A stretch of 12,370 nucleotides of DNA from Flavobacteriaceae bacterium (GTDB lineage: Bacteria; Bacteroidota; Bacteroidia; Flavobacteriales; Flavobacteriaceae). Position 1 is the stretch's first letter; each line of letters starts with the position of its first letter. The notes beneath the pieces were generated by a model. It did not search any database, was not told the DNA's origin, and worked only from the letters and a program-made list of their open reading frames with translations. Where the stretch lies: NCBI GenBank assembly GCA_016780435.1, contig JADHLU010000012.1, forward strand, positions 1 to 12,370, written 5' to 3'. This document shows positions 1-6,531 of the stretch, piece by piece. A program made the translations under genes and the position numbers.

Positions 1-2339
1 ACGACATCGAGATCTGGGGTATTCCGCAGGTTCAAGAGCGATTCGGGGTTGAGCGCCCAGAGCAGGTCATCGACTACCTGGGTATGATGGGTGATGCCAG
101 CGACAATATTCCCGGTTTGCCCGGCGTTGGCGACAAGACAGCTAAGAAGTTCATTCAAACCTACGGCAGCTTAGAAAAGCTGCTTGAAAACCTTCATGAG
201 CTAAGTGGAAAACTGAAAGAACGCATCGAAGAGCACGCCTCTTTGGGCATTCTGTCGAAGCAATTGGCCACCATTAAAACTGATTGCGATGTAGAATTCA
301 ATCCGGATACCTTTATTCGCTCTGCCCCAAACCTAGACGAGATTGACCGCCTTTTCGACACCTTGGAGTTCAGAAGGCTTAAAGAACAATTTCACAAGAT
401 ATTTGCCCACGAGGCCTCACCCGAGGCGATTCAGGCCCCCGCTCAAGATTCGAAGGCACAGCCGCTAGGCGCACTGAACACCTTTGCTGGCAGTGGTCAG
501 TTTTCACTTTTTGACGCTGAACCCTCCGCCCAAAATCCAACCGAAACTATTCACCTTTACCAGCTAATTGATAGTCCGAGAAGCGAAGAGCTCTTTTTTG
601 AAGCACTATACCAGCAGACAGAGGTGAGCATTTCGGTATTTAATACTGCTGCCGATCCCATGAGCGGATCTCTATTTGGTATTTCCTTCTCGTGGCAGGC
701 CTTCAAAGGGTTTTATGTGCCGCTGCCTTTGGATGCGCATCGAGAAACTGCGCTCTGGCACAAACTTCAGCAGTTCTTCAATTCGAAGATTACGCTGATT
801 GGCCATCAGTTAAAGGAAACTCTGAACATATTAAGAAGGCACGGATTTACCGTAAACGCATCATTATTTGACACCACATTAGCGCACTATTTGATCAATC
901 CAGATAGGTCTCACGATCTTAGTGTACTGAGCAAAAGCTATCTCGGATTAGATGCGCCTAGACTTGAAACGGTACTTGATGTAAAGTCAAGTAAAGGCGT
1001 GAGTTTAGAGCTTGAAGATCCGGCCGTTTTTAAAGAATATGCCTGCAGTCTTAGCGACTTCGCATTGAGATTGTACCATCCGCTTAAACAAGAACTGCAG
1101 AAATGGGAACTTCTCGAACTCTATCAAGAGTTAGAAATACCCTTAGTAAGGGTGCTTGCGCAAATGGAGTTTAACGGCATTAAGCTCAACGATGCGTATC
1201 TAGATACGCTTAAAAAGCAGTTCAGCGAGCAGTTAGAACAGCTCGAACAATCGGTCTATGCGCAGGCTGACGAAACCTTTAACCTCGCCTCTCCCAAACA
1301 GCTGGGGATCGTGCTGTTTGAAAAATTGAAGTTGGTCGATAAACCAAAGAAGACCAAAACGGGGCAATACGCAACTTCTGAAGAGATTTTGACCGAGCTC
1401 GCTAAGAAACACCAAATCGCCTCAGACCTTTTGACGTATCGAGGGCTGGCCAAGCTGCTCAACACTTATGTAGAGGCACTGCCCGAACAGATCAATGCAG
1501 AGACGAGGCGTATACACACCCAATTTATGCAAACCGTGGCGGCCACTGGAAGATTAAGCAGCGTGCATCCGAACCTGCAAAATATTCCGATCCGAACAGA
1601 AAACGGGCGCCTTATTAGAAAAGCATTCGTGGCTAAAGACGAGGCTCACGTACTTTTAGCGGCTGATTACTCTCAAATAGAGTTGCGCGTCATAGCGGCG
1701 CTGAGCGAAGAAGACACCATGATAGAGGCCTTTAAAAATGGAGAAGACATTCACGCCTCAACTGCCTCTAAGGTGTTCGGAATTGCACTTTCTGAGGTTA
1801 GCCGCGAACAACGAAGCCAGTCGAAAACGGTCAACTTTGGAATCATTTATGGAGTATCCGCATTTGGGCTCAGCAATCAAACCGATTTATCGCGTTCAGA
1901 CGCCAAAGAACTCATAGAAACCTATTATGCCACCTACCCCAAATTAAGGGCATATGTGCAACACCAAGTGAGCTTTGCCCGCGAAAACGGCTATGTAGAA
2001 ACCCTGTTTAAACGCCGGAGGTATTTGAGCGACATAAACGCAGCAAATGCCGTGGTTCGATCCGCAGCAGAGCGCAACGCGGTGAACGCTCCTATTCAAG
2101 GATCGGCGGCAGACATCATTAAGAGGGCTATGCTCGCAATAGATCGACGCATAAAGGCAGAAGGACTAAAGAGCTCTATGCTTTTACAGGTGCACGATGA
2201 GCTTGTCTTTGACTGTCCAAAAGACGAAATTGACCAACTTACCGCACTCGTTAAATTCGAAATGCAGAACGCGGCCCAATTAACTGTGCCGCTTGAGGTA
2301 GAAGTAGGATTTGGAGCCAACTGGTTTGAAGCACATTAA
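1..2339 (+). CDS. polA: DNA polymerase I, 3' part (5' end outside window)
   Basis: Family A DNA polymerase used in Okazaki-fragment processing and excision-repair gap filling. The frame is open from base 3, so the gene starts upstream and 778 C-terminal residues are visible. The end of the 5'-nuclease domain is present (helix-hairpin-helix GDASDNIPGLPGVG, about 90-131). A linker with a QFSLF peptide (498-512) follows, then a 3'-5' exonuclease-like domain (about 540-1100) and a complete polymerase domain. The polymerase domain has motif A DYSQIELR (1665-1688), motif B with R, K and NFGIIYG (about 1815-1860) and motif C VHDE (2190-2201). The polymerase catalytic aspartates are intact. The exonuclease domain is not: the positions equivalent to E. 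coli D355, E357, D424 and D501 read N, A, T and L, so proofreading is predicted absent. No clear terminator follows the stop. Identity is very secure; the loss of exonuclease activity is inferred from a manual alignment. Confidence 0.97.
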   Translation, partial: DIEIWGIPQVQERFGVERPEQVIDYLGMMGDASDNIPGLPGVGDKTAKKFIQTYGSLEKLLENLHELSGKLKERIEEHASLGILSKQLATIKTDCDVEFNPDTFIRSAPNLDEIDRLFDTLEFRRLKEQFHKIFAHEASPEAIQAPAQDSKAQPLGALNTFAGSGQFSLFDAEPSAQNPTETIHLYQLIDSPRSEELFFEALYQQTEVSISVFNTAADPMSGSLFGISFSWQAFKGFYVPLPLDAHRETALWHKLQQFFNSKITLIGHQLKETLNILRRHGFTVNASLFDTTLAHYLINPDRSHDLSVLSKSYLGLDAPRLETVLDVKSSKGVSLELEDPAVFKEYACSLSDFALRLYHPLKQELQKWELLELYQELEIPLVRVLAQMEFNGIKLNDAYLDTLKKQFSEQLEQLEQSVYAQADETFNLASPKQLGIVLFEKLKLVDKPKKTKTGQYATSEEILTELAKKHQIASDLLTYRGLAKLLNTYVEALPEQINAETRRIHTQFMQTVAATGRLSSVHPNLQNIPIRTENGRLIRKAFVAKDEAHVLLAADYSQIELRVIAALSEEDTMIEAFKNGEDIHASTASKVFGIALSEVSREQRSQSKTVNFGIIYGVSAFGLSNQTDLSRSDAKELIETYYATYPKLRAYVQHQVSFARENGYVETLFKRRRYLSDINAANAVVRSAAERNAVNAPIQGSAADIIKRAMLAIDRRIKAEGLKSSMLLQVHDELVFDCPKDEIDQLTALVKFEMQNAAQLTVPLEVEVGFGANWFEAH

Positions 2340-2363
2340 ACTTCAAAAACCTTTTTTCATTGA

Positions 2364-2394
2364 TTTGCATTTCAACCGAATAATTGTACATTTG
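2364..2394 (+). promoter_or_regulatory. Bacteroidetes-type promoter for the rplM-rpsI unit
   Basis: TTTG at 2364-2367, a 19-nt spacer, then TACATTTG at 2387-2394. This matches the known Bacteroidetes housekeeping sigma consensus (-33 TTTG, -7 TAnnTTTG) exactly, with the usual spacing. Transcription should begin near 2399-2402, giving a leader of about 40 nt before the rplM start. The location, just after the polA stop and directly upstream of a ribosomal protein operon, supports the call. Confidence 0.85.
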
Positions 2395-2400
2395 CAGCCC

Positions 2401-2440
2401 GTTAGTTTTAACGTGTAGCGATATAAAACCTTTTTATACT
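2401..2440 (+). promoter_or_regulatory. Short rplM 5' leader with two small hairpins
   Basis: The predicted leader contains GTTA-GTTT-TAAC (2401-2412) and a 7-bp A/U-only hairpin, TATAAAA-CCT-TTTTATA (2422-2438), ending 2 nt before the GTG start. No Shine-Dalgarno sequence is present. The hairpins are visible in the sequence. Any role in translational control of L13/S9 is inference, and the second hairpin would be weak because it has no G-C pairs. Confidence 0.35.
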
Positions 2441-2896
2441 GTGGATACATTAAGTTATAAAACCAAATCAGCCAACGCAGCTAGTGTGACTAAGCAATGG
2501 GTTTTGGTTGATGCCGAAGGGCAAGTTTTGGGACGATTGGCCTCAAAGATTGCTATGATTCTTAGAGGAAAAAACAAACCTAGCTTTACTCCTCACGTTG
2601 ATTGTGGAGATAACGTAATCGTTATCAATGCAGAAAAAGTGGTTTTGACGGGTAATAAGGCTACGGACAAAAAATACCTTCGTCACACAGGATATCCAGG
2701 TGGGCAACGCGAAACAACTACTAAAGAACTTTTTCAAAGTCATCCAGAACGCATCATTGAAAATGCGATCAAAGGAATGCTTCCAAAGAATAAGTTAGGC
2801 GCCGAGCTTTTCAGAAATCTGAGAGTATACAGCGGAGCAGAGCACGATCAACAAGCTCAACAGCCGGTTCAAATCAATCTTAACGACCTCAAATAG
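2441..2896 (+). CDS. rplM: 50S ribosomal protein L13
   Basis: Large-subunit protein that binds 23S rRNA early in 50S assembly. From the GTG at 2441 the product is 151 aa and begins MDTLSYKT, the usual length and start for Bacteroidetes L13. Family signatures include [16 protein letters not shown] (about 20-35), [26 protein letters not shown] and the GMLPKNKLG segment near residue 112. The frame stays open upstream to a TTG at 2384, but that codon lies inside the promoter spacer and before the expected transcription start, so GTG 2441 is preferred. It is followed 12 nt later by rpsI, the standard L13-S9 pair, and is probably co-transcribed with it. Confidence 0.97.
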   Translation: MDTLSYKTKSANAASVTKQWVLVDAEGQVLGRLASKIAMILRGKNKPSFTPHVDCGDNVIVINAEKVVLTGNKATDKKYLRHTGYPGGQRETTTKELFQSHPERIIENAIKGMLPKNKLGAELFRNLRVYSGAEHDQQAQQPVQINLNDLK

Positions 2897-2908
2897 CTTT
2901 AAACAGTA

Positions 2909-3295
2909 ATGGGAGTAATTCATAAAATCGGGAGAAGAAAAACGGCAGTAGCCCGCGTTTACTTAACTGAAGGAAACGGAACTGTGGTAATCAACAAAAG
3001 ACCCCTAGATAACTATTTTACTACGGGTACCCTACAATACAAAGTCAATCAGCCCTTTGAACTTACAGAGACTGCCGGAAAATACGATGTGAAAGCTTCT
3101 GTATTTGGTGGGGGAATCACCGGTCAGGCCGAGGCCCTAAGACTAGCGATCTCTAGAGCTCTTTGCGAAATTGATCAAGAGTTTAGATTGTCGCTCAAAC
3201 CAGAAGGATTGCTCACTAGAGATCCTCGAATGGTAGAACGCAAGAAATTCGGTCAGAAAAAAGCAAGAAAGAAATTCCAGTTCTCTAAACGTTAA
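2909..3295 (+). CDS. rpsI: 30S ribosomal protein S9
   Basis: Small-subunit head protein whose C-terminal tail reaches toward the P-site tRNA. The 128-aa product is full length. It has the N-terminal [12 protein letters not shown] signature, the [19 protein letters not shown] core and [20 protein letters not shown], and it ends in the typical basic SKR tail. Translation starts at ATG 2909, 12 nt after rplM, so the two genes form one unit. A hairpin at 3285-3306 carries the stop codon in its loop, but it is not followed by a T tract, so transcription may continue toward rpsB. Confidence 0.98.
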   Translation: MGVIHKIGRRKTAVARVYLTEGNGTVVINKRPLDNYFTTGTLQYKVNQPFELTETAGKYDVKASVFGGGITGQAEALRLAISRALCEIDQEFRLSLKPEGLLTRDPRMVERKKFGQKKARKKFQFSKR

Positions 3296-3339
3296 TGACG
3301 TTTTAGCGAACATGTTCTTTATACATACTAATAATAACC

Positions 3340-3424
3340 AGTTTAGTTTAGCATCTAAATAGATCGGGCGAATTTGTTGAAAATGACCACCGATTTATTG
3401 CTAAATCAGAACGTAAACTAAATT
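3340..3424 (+). promoter_or_regulatory. Structured leader of rpsB, candidate S2 autoregulatory element
   Basis: This lies in the 133-nt gap between rpsI and rpsB. Several helices can be read. The inner stem pairs 3358-3367 with 3390-3399 (10 bp including one G-U). A middle stem pairs 3346-3352 with 3400-3406. An outer stem pairs 3340-3345 with 3419-3424, or alternatively 3340-3349 with 3415-3424 (10 bp, one G-U). The middle and long outer forms compete for 3346-3349. The structure ends 4 nt before ATG 3429. In E. coli, S2 represses rpsB-tsf through the rpsB leader, so an analogous role is plausible. I do not recognise it as a named RNA family. No clear -33/-7 promoter was found in the gap. 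Confidence 0.5.
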
Positions 3425-3428
3425 AAAA

Positions 3429-4259
3429 ATGGCAAAAGTCGAAGTTAAACAACTTCTAGACGCAGGTGTGCATTTTGGTCACCTCACTAGAAAATGGAAT
3501 CCCAACATGGCTCCTTACATCTACATGGAGCGTAACGGAATTCACGTAATTAACCTGTACAAAACTGTAGCTAAGCTTGAAGAGGCCAATGAGGCCCTCA
3601 AGAAAATAGCTGCTTCAGGGCGCAAAATTCTTTTTGTAGCCACCAAAAAGCAAGCAAAAGGCATCGTTTCAGAGAAAGTTGCGGCAGTAAATATGCCCTA
3701 TATCACTGAGCGCTGGCCCGGTGGAATGCTAACCAACTTCATTACCATCCGCAAAGCGGTGAAGAAAATGAGTTCTATCGATCGCATGAAGAAAGACGGA
3801 ACCTTCAACACCCTTTCTAAGAAAGAAAAACTTCAAGTAGAGCGTTTACGCGCCAAGCTGGAGAAAAACTTGGGCTCGATTTCTGATATGACCCGTTTAC
3901 CAGGAGCACTGTTTATTGTAGACGTGATGAGAGAGCACATTGCGGTTAAGGAAGCCTTGCGCCTGAACATTCCAGTTTTCGCCATGGTAGACACCAATTG
4001 CGACCCAAGAGATATCGATTACGTCATTCCAGCAAACGATGATGCCGGAAAGTCAATAGATATCATTCTATCTAGTGTTACTGCAGCTATTAACGAGGGT
4101 CTATCTGAGCGTAAGGCTGACAAATTAGACGCTAGCGAAGGAGCTATTGACGAGGTTGATTTCGAAGAGAATGACGCCGAAGAAACAGAAGGGACCGAAG
4201 CAGCTACTCAAGAAGAGCAAGGTACAGAGGCTAGCGAAGAGGAGACTGATAAAGCCTAA
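3429..4259 (+). CDS. rpsB: 30S ribosomal protein S2 with acidic C-terminal tail
   Basis: Small-subunit protein bound at the back of the 30S head-body junction, near S1 where S1 is present. The 276-aa product carries GVHFGHLTRKWNPNM (13-27), ERWPGGMLTNF (about 94-104), PGALFIVDV (158-166) and the CDPRDIDYVIPANDDA stretch (191-206). The folded S2 core ends near residue 228. It is followed by a low-complexity tail in which 20 of the last 46 residues are Asp or Glu, longer than in the 241-aa E. coli protein. The gene is preceded by a structured leader and followed by tsf after 91 nt, the classical S2/EF-Ts pairing. The start has no Shine-Dalgarno; an A-rich AATTAAAA precedes the ATG. Confidence 0.98.
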   Translation: MAKVEVKQLLDAGVHFGHLTRKWNPNMAPYIYMERNGIHVINLYKTVAKLEEANEALKKIAASGRKILFVATKKQAKGIVSEKVAAVNMPYITERWPGGMLTNFITIRKAVKKMSSIDRMKKDGTFNTLSKKEKLQVERLRAKLEKNLGSISDMTRLPGALFIVDVMREHIAVKEALRLNIPVFAMVDTNCDPRDIDYVIPANDDAGKSIDIILSSVTAAINEGLSERKADKLDASEGAIDEVDFEENDAEETEGTEAATQEEQGTEASEEETDKA

Positions 4260-4350
4260 GTTTACAACCTTTTCTTAACCTTGTGTTTATTCGAAAAACA
4301 GACCTTTAAGCTTTAGGCATTTTTAGAAGAACCAAAAAACCATTGAAGAT

Positions 4351-5175
4351 ATGAGCGCAATCTCTGCAGCAGATGTTAACAAATTAAGAAAGACCACCGG
4401 AGCCGGAATGATGGACTGTAAAAAGGCATTAGTTGAAGCCGAAGGTGATTTTGAAAAGGCCATTGAAATTCTTCGCAAGAAGGGTCAGAAAGTTGCAGCG
4501 AATAGAGCTGATCGTGACTCTTCTGAAGGAGCCGCTATAGCCGTCGTTAACGCGGCAGCTACACGGGGAGTAGTGATCTCTTTGAACTGCGAAACCGATT
4601 TTGTGGCTAAGAACGATTCATTTATAGCCATGGCTAATGACATTGCGCAACTTGCGCTTGAGTCTAATTCATTAGAAGACCTGCTTTCAAAAAACTACGG
4701 TTCAATTAGCGTCGCTGAGAAGCTTATCGAGCAAACCGGGGTAATCGGTGAAAAAATTGAAATTGGCGCTTTTGAATCGTTAGATGCTCCTTTCGTGGGC
4801 TCTTACATTCATGCCGGAAATAAGATTGCCACTTTGGTTGGACTTTCTGCTAAAGTCGCACAGGCCGAGGTGATTGCCAAAGACGTCGCCATGCAAGCTG
4901 CTGCCATGAATCCGGTAGCTCTAAATGAAGAAGCAGTAGACCAATCTATAATTGATAAAGAAATTGAGATTGCCAAAGATCAACTGCGTCAAGAAGGAAA
5001 GCCTGAAGACATGTTAGAAAACATAGCCAAAGGAAAACTCAAGCGCTTCTTTAAAGACAACACACTCATCAATCAAGACTTTATTAAAGACAATAAAATG
5101 AGTGTAGATCAATACGTTAAATCGGCAGATAAGAGCCTTAGCGTCACCGCATTCAGACGTGTGGCACTAGGTTAA
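4351..5175 (+). CDS. tsf: Elongation factor Ts
   Basis: Nucleotide exchange factor that releases GDP from EF-Tu in the cytoplasm. The 274-aa product is normal length for a bacterial EF-Ts. It has an N-terminal UBA-like domain with LRKTTGAGMMDCKKAL (about 12-27), the EF-Tu-contacting TDFVAKND motif (82-89), and a core dimerization domain with VAMQAAAMNP. ATG 4351 gives the expected N terminus MSAISAADVNKLR. The 91-nt gap after rpsB holds no good promoter match, so tsf is probably read from the rpsB transcript. A strong terminator lies 28 nt after the stop, making tsf the last gene of its unit. Confidence 0.98.
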   Translation: MSAISAADVNKLRKTTGAGMMDCKKALVEAEGDFEKAIEILRKKGQKVAANRADRDSSEGAAIAVVNAAATRGVVISLNCETDFVAKNDSFIAMANDIAQLALESNSLEDLLSKNYGSISVAEKLIEQTGVIGEKIEIGAFESLDAPFVGSYIHAGNKIATLVGLSAKVAQAEVIAKDVAMQAAAMNPVALNEEAVDQSIIDKEIEIAKDQLRQEGKPEDMLENIAKGKLKRFFKDNTLINQDFIKDNKMSVDQYVKSADKSLSVTAFRRVALG

Positions 5176-5203
5176 TCCCTCTGTTCGTTTTTTACCTAAC
5201 CAT

Positions 5204-5230
5204 AAGCCGTCCCCAAAGGATGGCTTTTTT
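5204..5230 (+). terminator. Rho-independent terminator after tsf
   Basis: The stem AAGCCGTCC (5204-5212, counted from A5204) pairs with GGATGGCTT (5218-5226) around the loop CCAAA. It gives 9 bp with one G-U pair and is followed by a run of six T (5225-5230). Position and composition fit an intrinsic terminator ending the rplM-tsf unit. Confidence 0.85.
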
Positions 5231-5233
5231 ATG

Positions 5234-5241
5234 TACTTTTG
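5234..5241 (+). promoter_or_regulatory. Candidate -7 box of the pyrH promoter
   Basis: TACTTTTG matches the Bacteroidetes -7 consensus TAnnTTTG and lies 18 nt before the pyrH ATG. There is no TTTG at the expected -33 position, which falls in the terminator loop (CCCC at 5211-5214). The promoter is therefore weak, atypical or activator-dependent, or the match is fortuitous. A promoter is expected here because a terminator lies immediately upstream. Confidence 0.45.
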
Positions 5242-5259
5242 AATTACAAAAATAGGGCC

Positions 5260-5967
5260 ATGCGCTATCAGAGAATTCTCCTTAAGCTTAGCGGAGAGTC
5301 CCTAATGGGAACTCAACAATACGGAATCGACGCCAAGAGATTAGAGCAATACGCTCGCGAAATCAAAGCCGTGATTCAGCATAACATTGAAGTGGCCGTT
5401 GTTATTGGCGGGGGCAACATATTTAGAGGGCTTTCGGGAGCTGGCCAGGGAATGGATCGCGTTCAAGGAGACCATATGGGCATGTTAGCCACGGTCATTA
5501 ACGGACTAGCCCTTCAAAGTGCCTTGGAGAATCAAGGAGTTGAGACCCGGTTACAAACGGCTATCAAGATCGATGAGGTAGCAGAACCCTTCATTCGTAG
5601 AAGGGCCATGAGGCATCTCGAAAAAGGCCGAGTCGTTATCTTTGGAGCAGGTACTGGAAACCCGTACTTCACTACAGATTCAGCGGCCGTTTTACGTGCT
5701 ATAGAAATCAAAGCCGATGTAATCTTGAAAGGGACAAGGGTAGACGGAATCTACAGTGCCGATCCAGAAATAGACAAAACGGCCATTAGATATGACAAGA
5801 TTAGCTTTCAAGACGTGCTCAGTAAAGGATTGAAAGTGATGGACACTACAGCCTTTACCCTAAGCCAAGAAAACGAATTGCCTATTGTCGTTTTTGATAT
5901 GAATAAAGCAGGTAACCTTTTAAAGGTGGTTACCGGAGAAGATGTAGGTACAGAAGTAAACCTTTAA
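5260..5967 (+). CDS. pyrH: UMP kinase (uridylate kinase)
   Basis: Cytoplasmic hexameric kinase of the amino-acid-kinase fold that converts UMP and ATP to UDP and ADP in pyrimidine nucleotide synthesis. ATG 5260 gives 235 aa starting [15 protein letters not shown], the normal length. Family motifs are LKLSGESL (8-15), [11 protein letters not shown] (47-57), [15 protein letters not shown] (71-85), [16 protein letters not shown] (128-143) and [14 protein letters not shown] (156-169). The frame could start at TTG 5239, but that codon overlaps the candidate -7 box and would add seven atypical residues. frr follows after 5 nt. The order rpsB, tsf, pyrH, frr is widespread in bacteria; here a terminator splits tsf from pyrH. 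Confidence 0.97.
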   Translation: MRYQRILLKLSGESLMGTQQYGIDAKRLEQYAREIKAVIQHNIEVAVVIGGGNIFRGLSGAGQGMDRVQGDHMGMLATVINGLALQSALENQGVETRLQTAIKIDEVAEPFIRRRAMRHLEKGRVVIFGAGTGNPYFTTDSAAVLRAIEIKADVILKGTRVDGIYSADPEIDKTAIRYDKISFQDVLSKGLKVMDTTAFTLSQENELPIVVFDMNKAGNLLKVVTGEDVGTEVNL

Positions 5968-5972
5968 TAGAT

Positions 5973-6527
5973 ATGAACGAGGAGATAGAATTAATTCTTG
6001 AAGAGGCCAAAGACCAAATGCAGGCCGCCATGGGCCATCTCGAAAAGGCTTTCGCAAAAATTCGTGCTGGAAAAGCCAGCCCAATTATGCTTTCTACGGT
6101 TCAAGTAGATTACTACGGGTCTATGACTCCGCTCTCACAGGTGGCTAATGTCAATACACCTGATGCACGAACCCTCGCTGTACAACCTTGGGAAAAGTCA
6201 ATGCTTCAAGAAATTGAAAAGGCCATTCTTAATGCCAATCTAGGCTTTAACCCCATGAACAATGGAGACCTGATCATTATCAGCGTACCTCCACTTACCG
6301 AAGAACGAAGAAGAGACCTGGTAAAACAGGCCAAGGCTGAGTCAGAAGATGCCAAAATAGGTGTGAGATCAGCACGACAAGAAGCCAATAAAGAACTCAA
6401 AAAACTGGAGATCAGCGAAGACGTATTAAAGGATACCGAGGCTGATGTTCAAGAACTTACCAATTCATTCATCGCAAAGATTGACGACGCTTTAAAACTG
6501 AAAGAGTCTGAAATCATGAAAGTGTGA
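5973..6527 (+). CDS. frr: Ribosome recycling factor
   Basis: Binds the post-termination ribosome and, with EF-G, splits it into subunits. The 184-aa product has the normal length (E. coli 185). It shows the signature RAGKASPIMLSTVQVDYYG (about 31-49), the hinge region with VNTPDARTLAVQPWEKS (about 59-75) and the domain I return helix VPPLTEERRRDLVKQAK (about 104-120). It starts 5 nt after pyrH and ends 4 nt before the next gene, so the three are tightly coupled. Confidence 0.98.
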   Translation: MNEEIELILEEAKDQMQAAMGHLEKAFAKIRAGKASPIMLSTVQVDYYGSMTPLSQVANVNTPDARTLAVQPWEKSMLQEIEKAILNANLGFNPMNNGDLIIISVPPLTEERRRDLVKQAKAESEDAKIGVRSARQEANKELKKLEISEDVLKDTEADVQELTNSFIAKIDDALKLKESEIMKV

Positions 6528-6531
6528 TTCT

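Noticed and set aside
3308..3317. Perfect 10-bp palindrome GAACATGTTC, reminiscent of a LexA-type operator
   Set aside because: The Gram-positive LexA box has four bases between GAAC and GTTC; here there are two. A single short palindrome in a ribosomal leader is not enough to call an operator.
3369..3376. CGAATTTG as a -7 box for rpsB
   Set aside because: It lacks the TA, has no proper -33 element, and would start transcription inside the predicted leader stem.
4276..4283. TAACCTTG as a -7 box for tsf
   Set aside because: It has one mismatch to TAnnTTTG and no TTTG at the -33 position.
4254..4324. GCCTAA at the rpsB end pairing with TTAGGC before a T5 run, as a possible attenuator between rpsB and tsf
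   Set aside because: Only 6 bp with a loop of more than 50 nt, so it is likely fortuitous. rpsB and tsf are normally co-transcribed.
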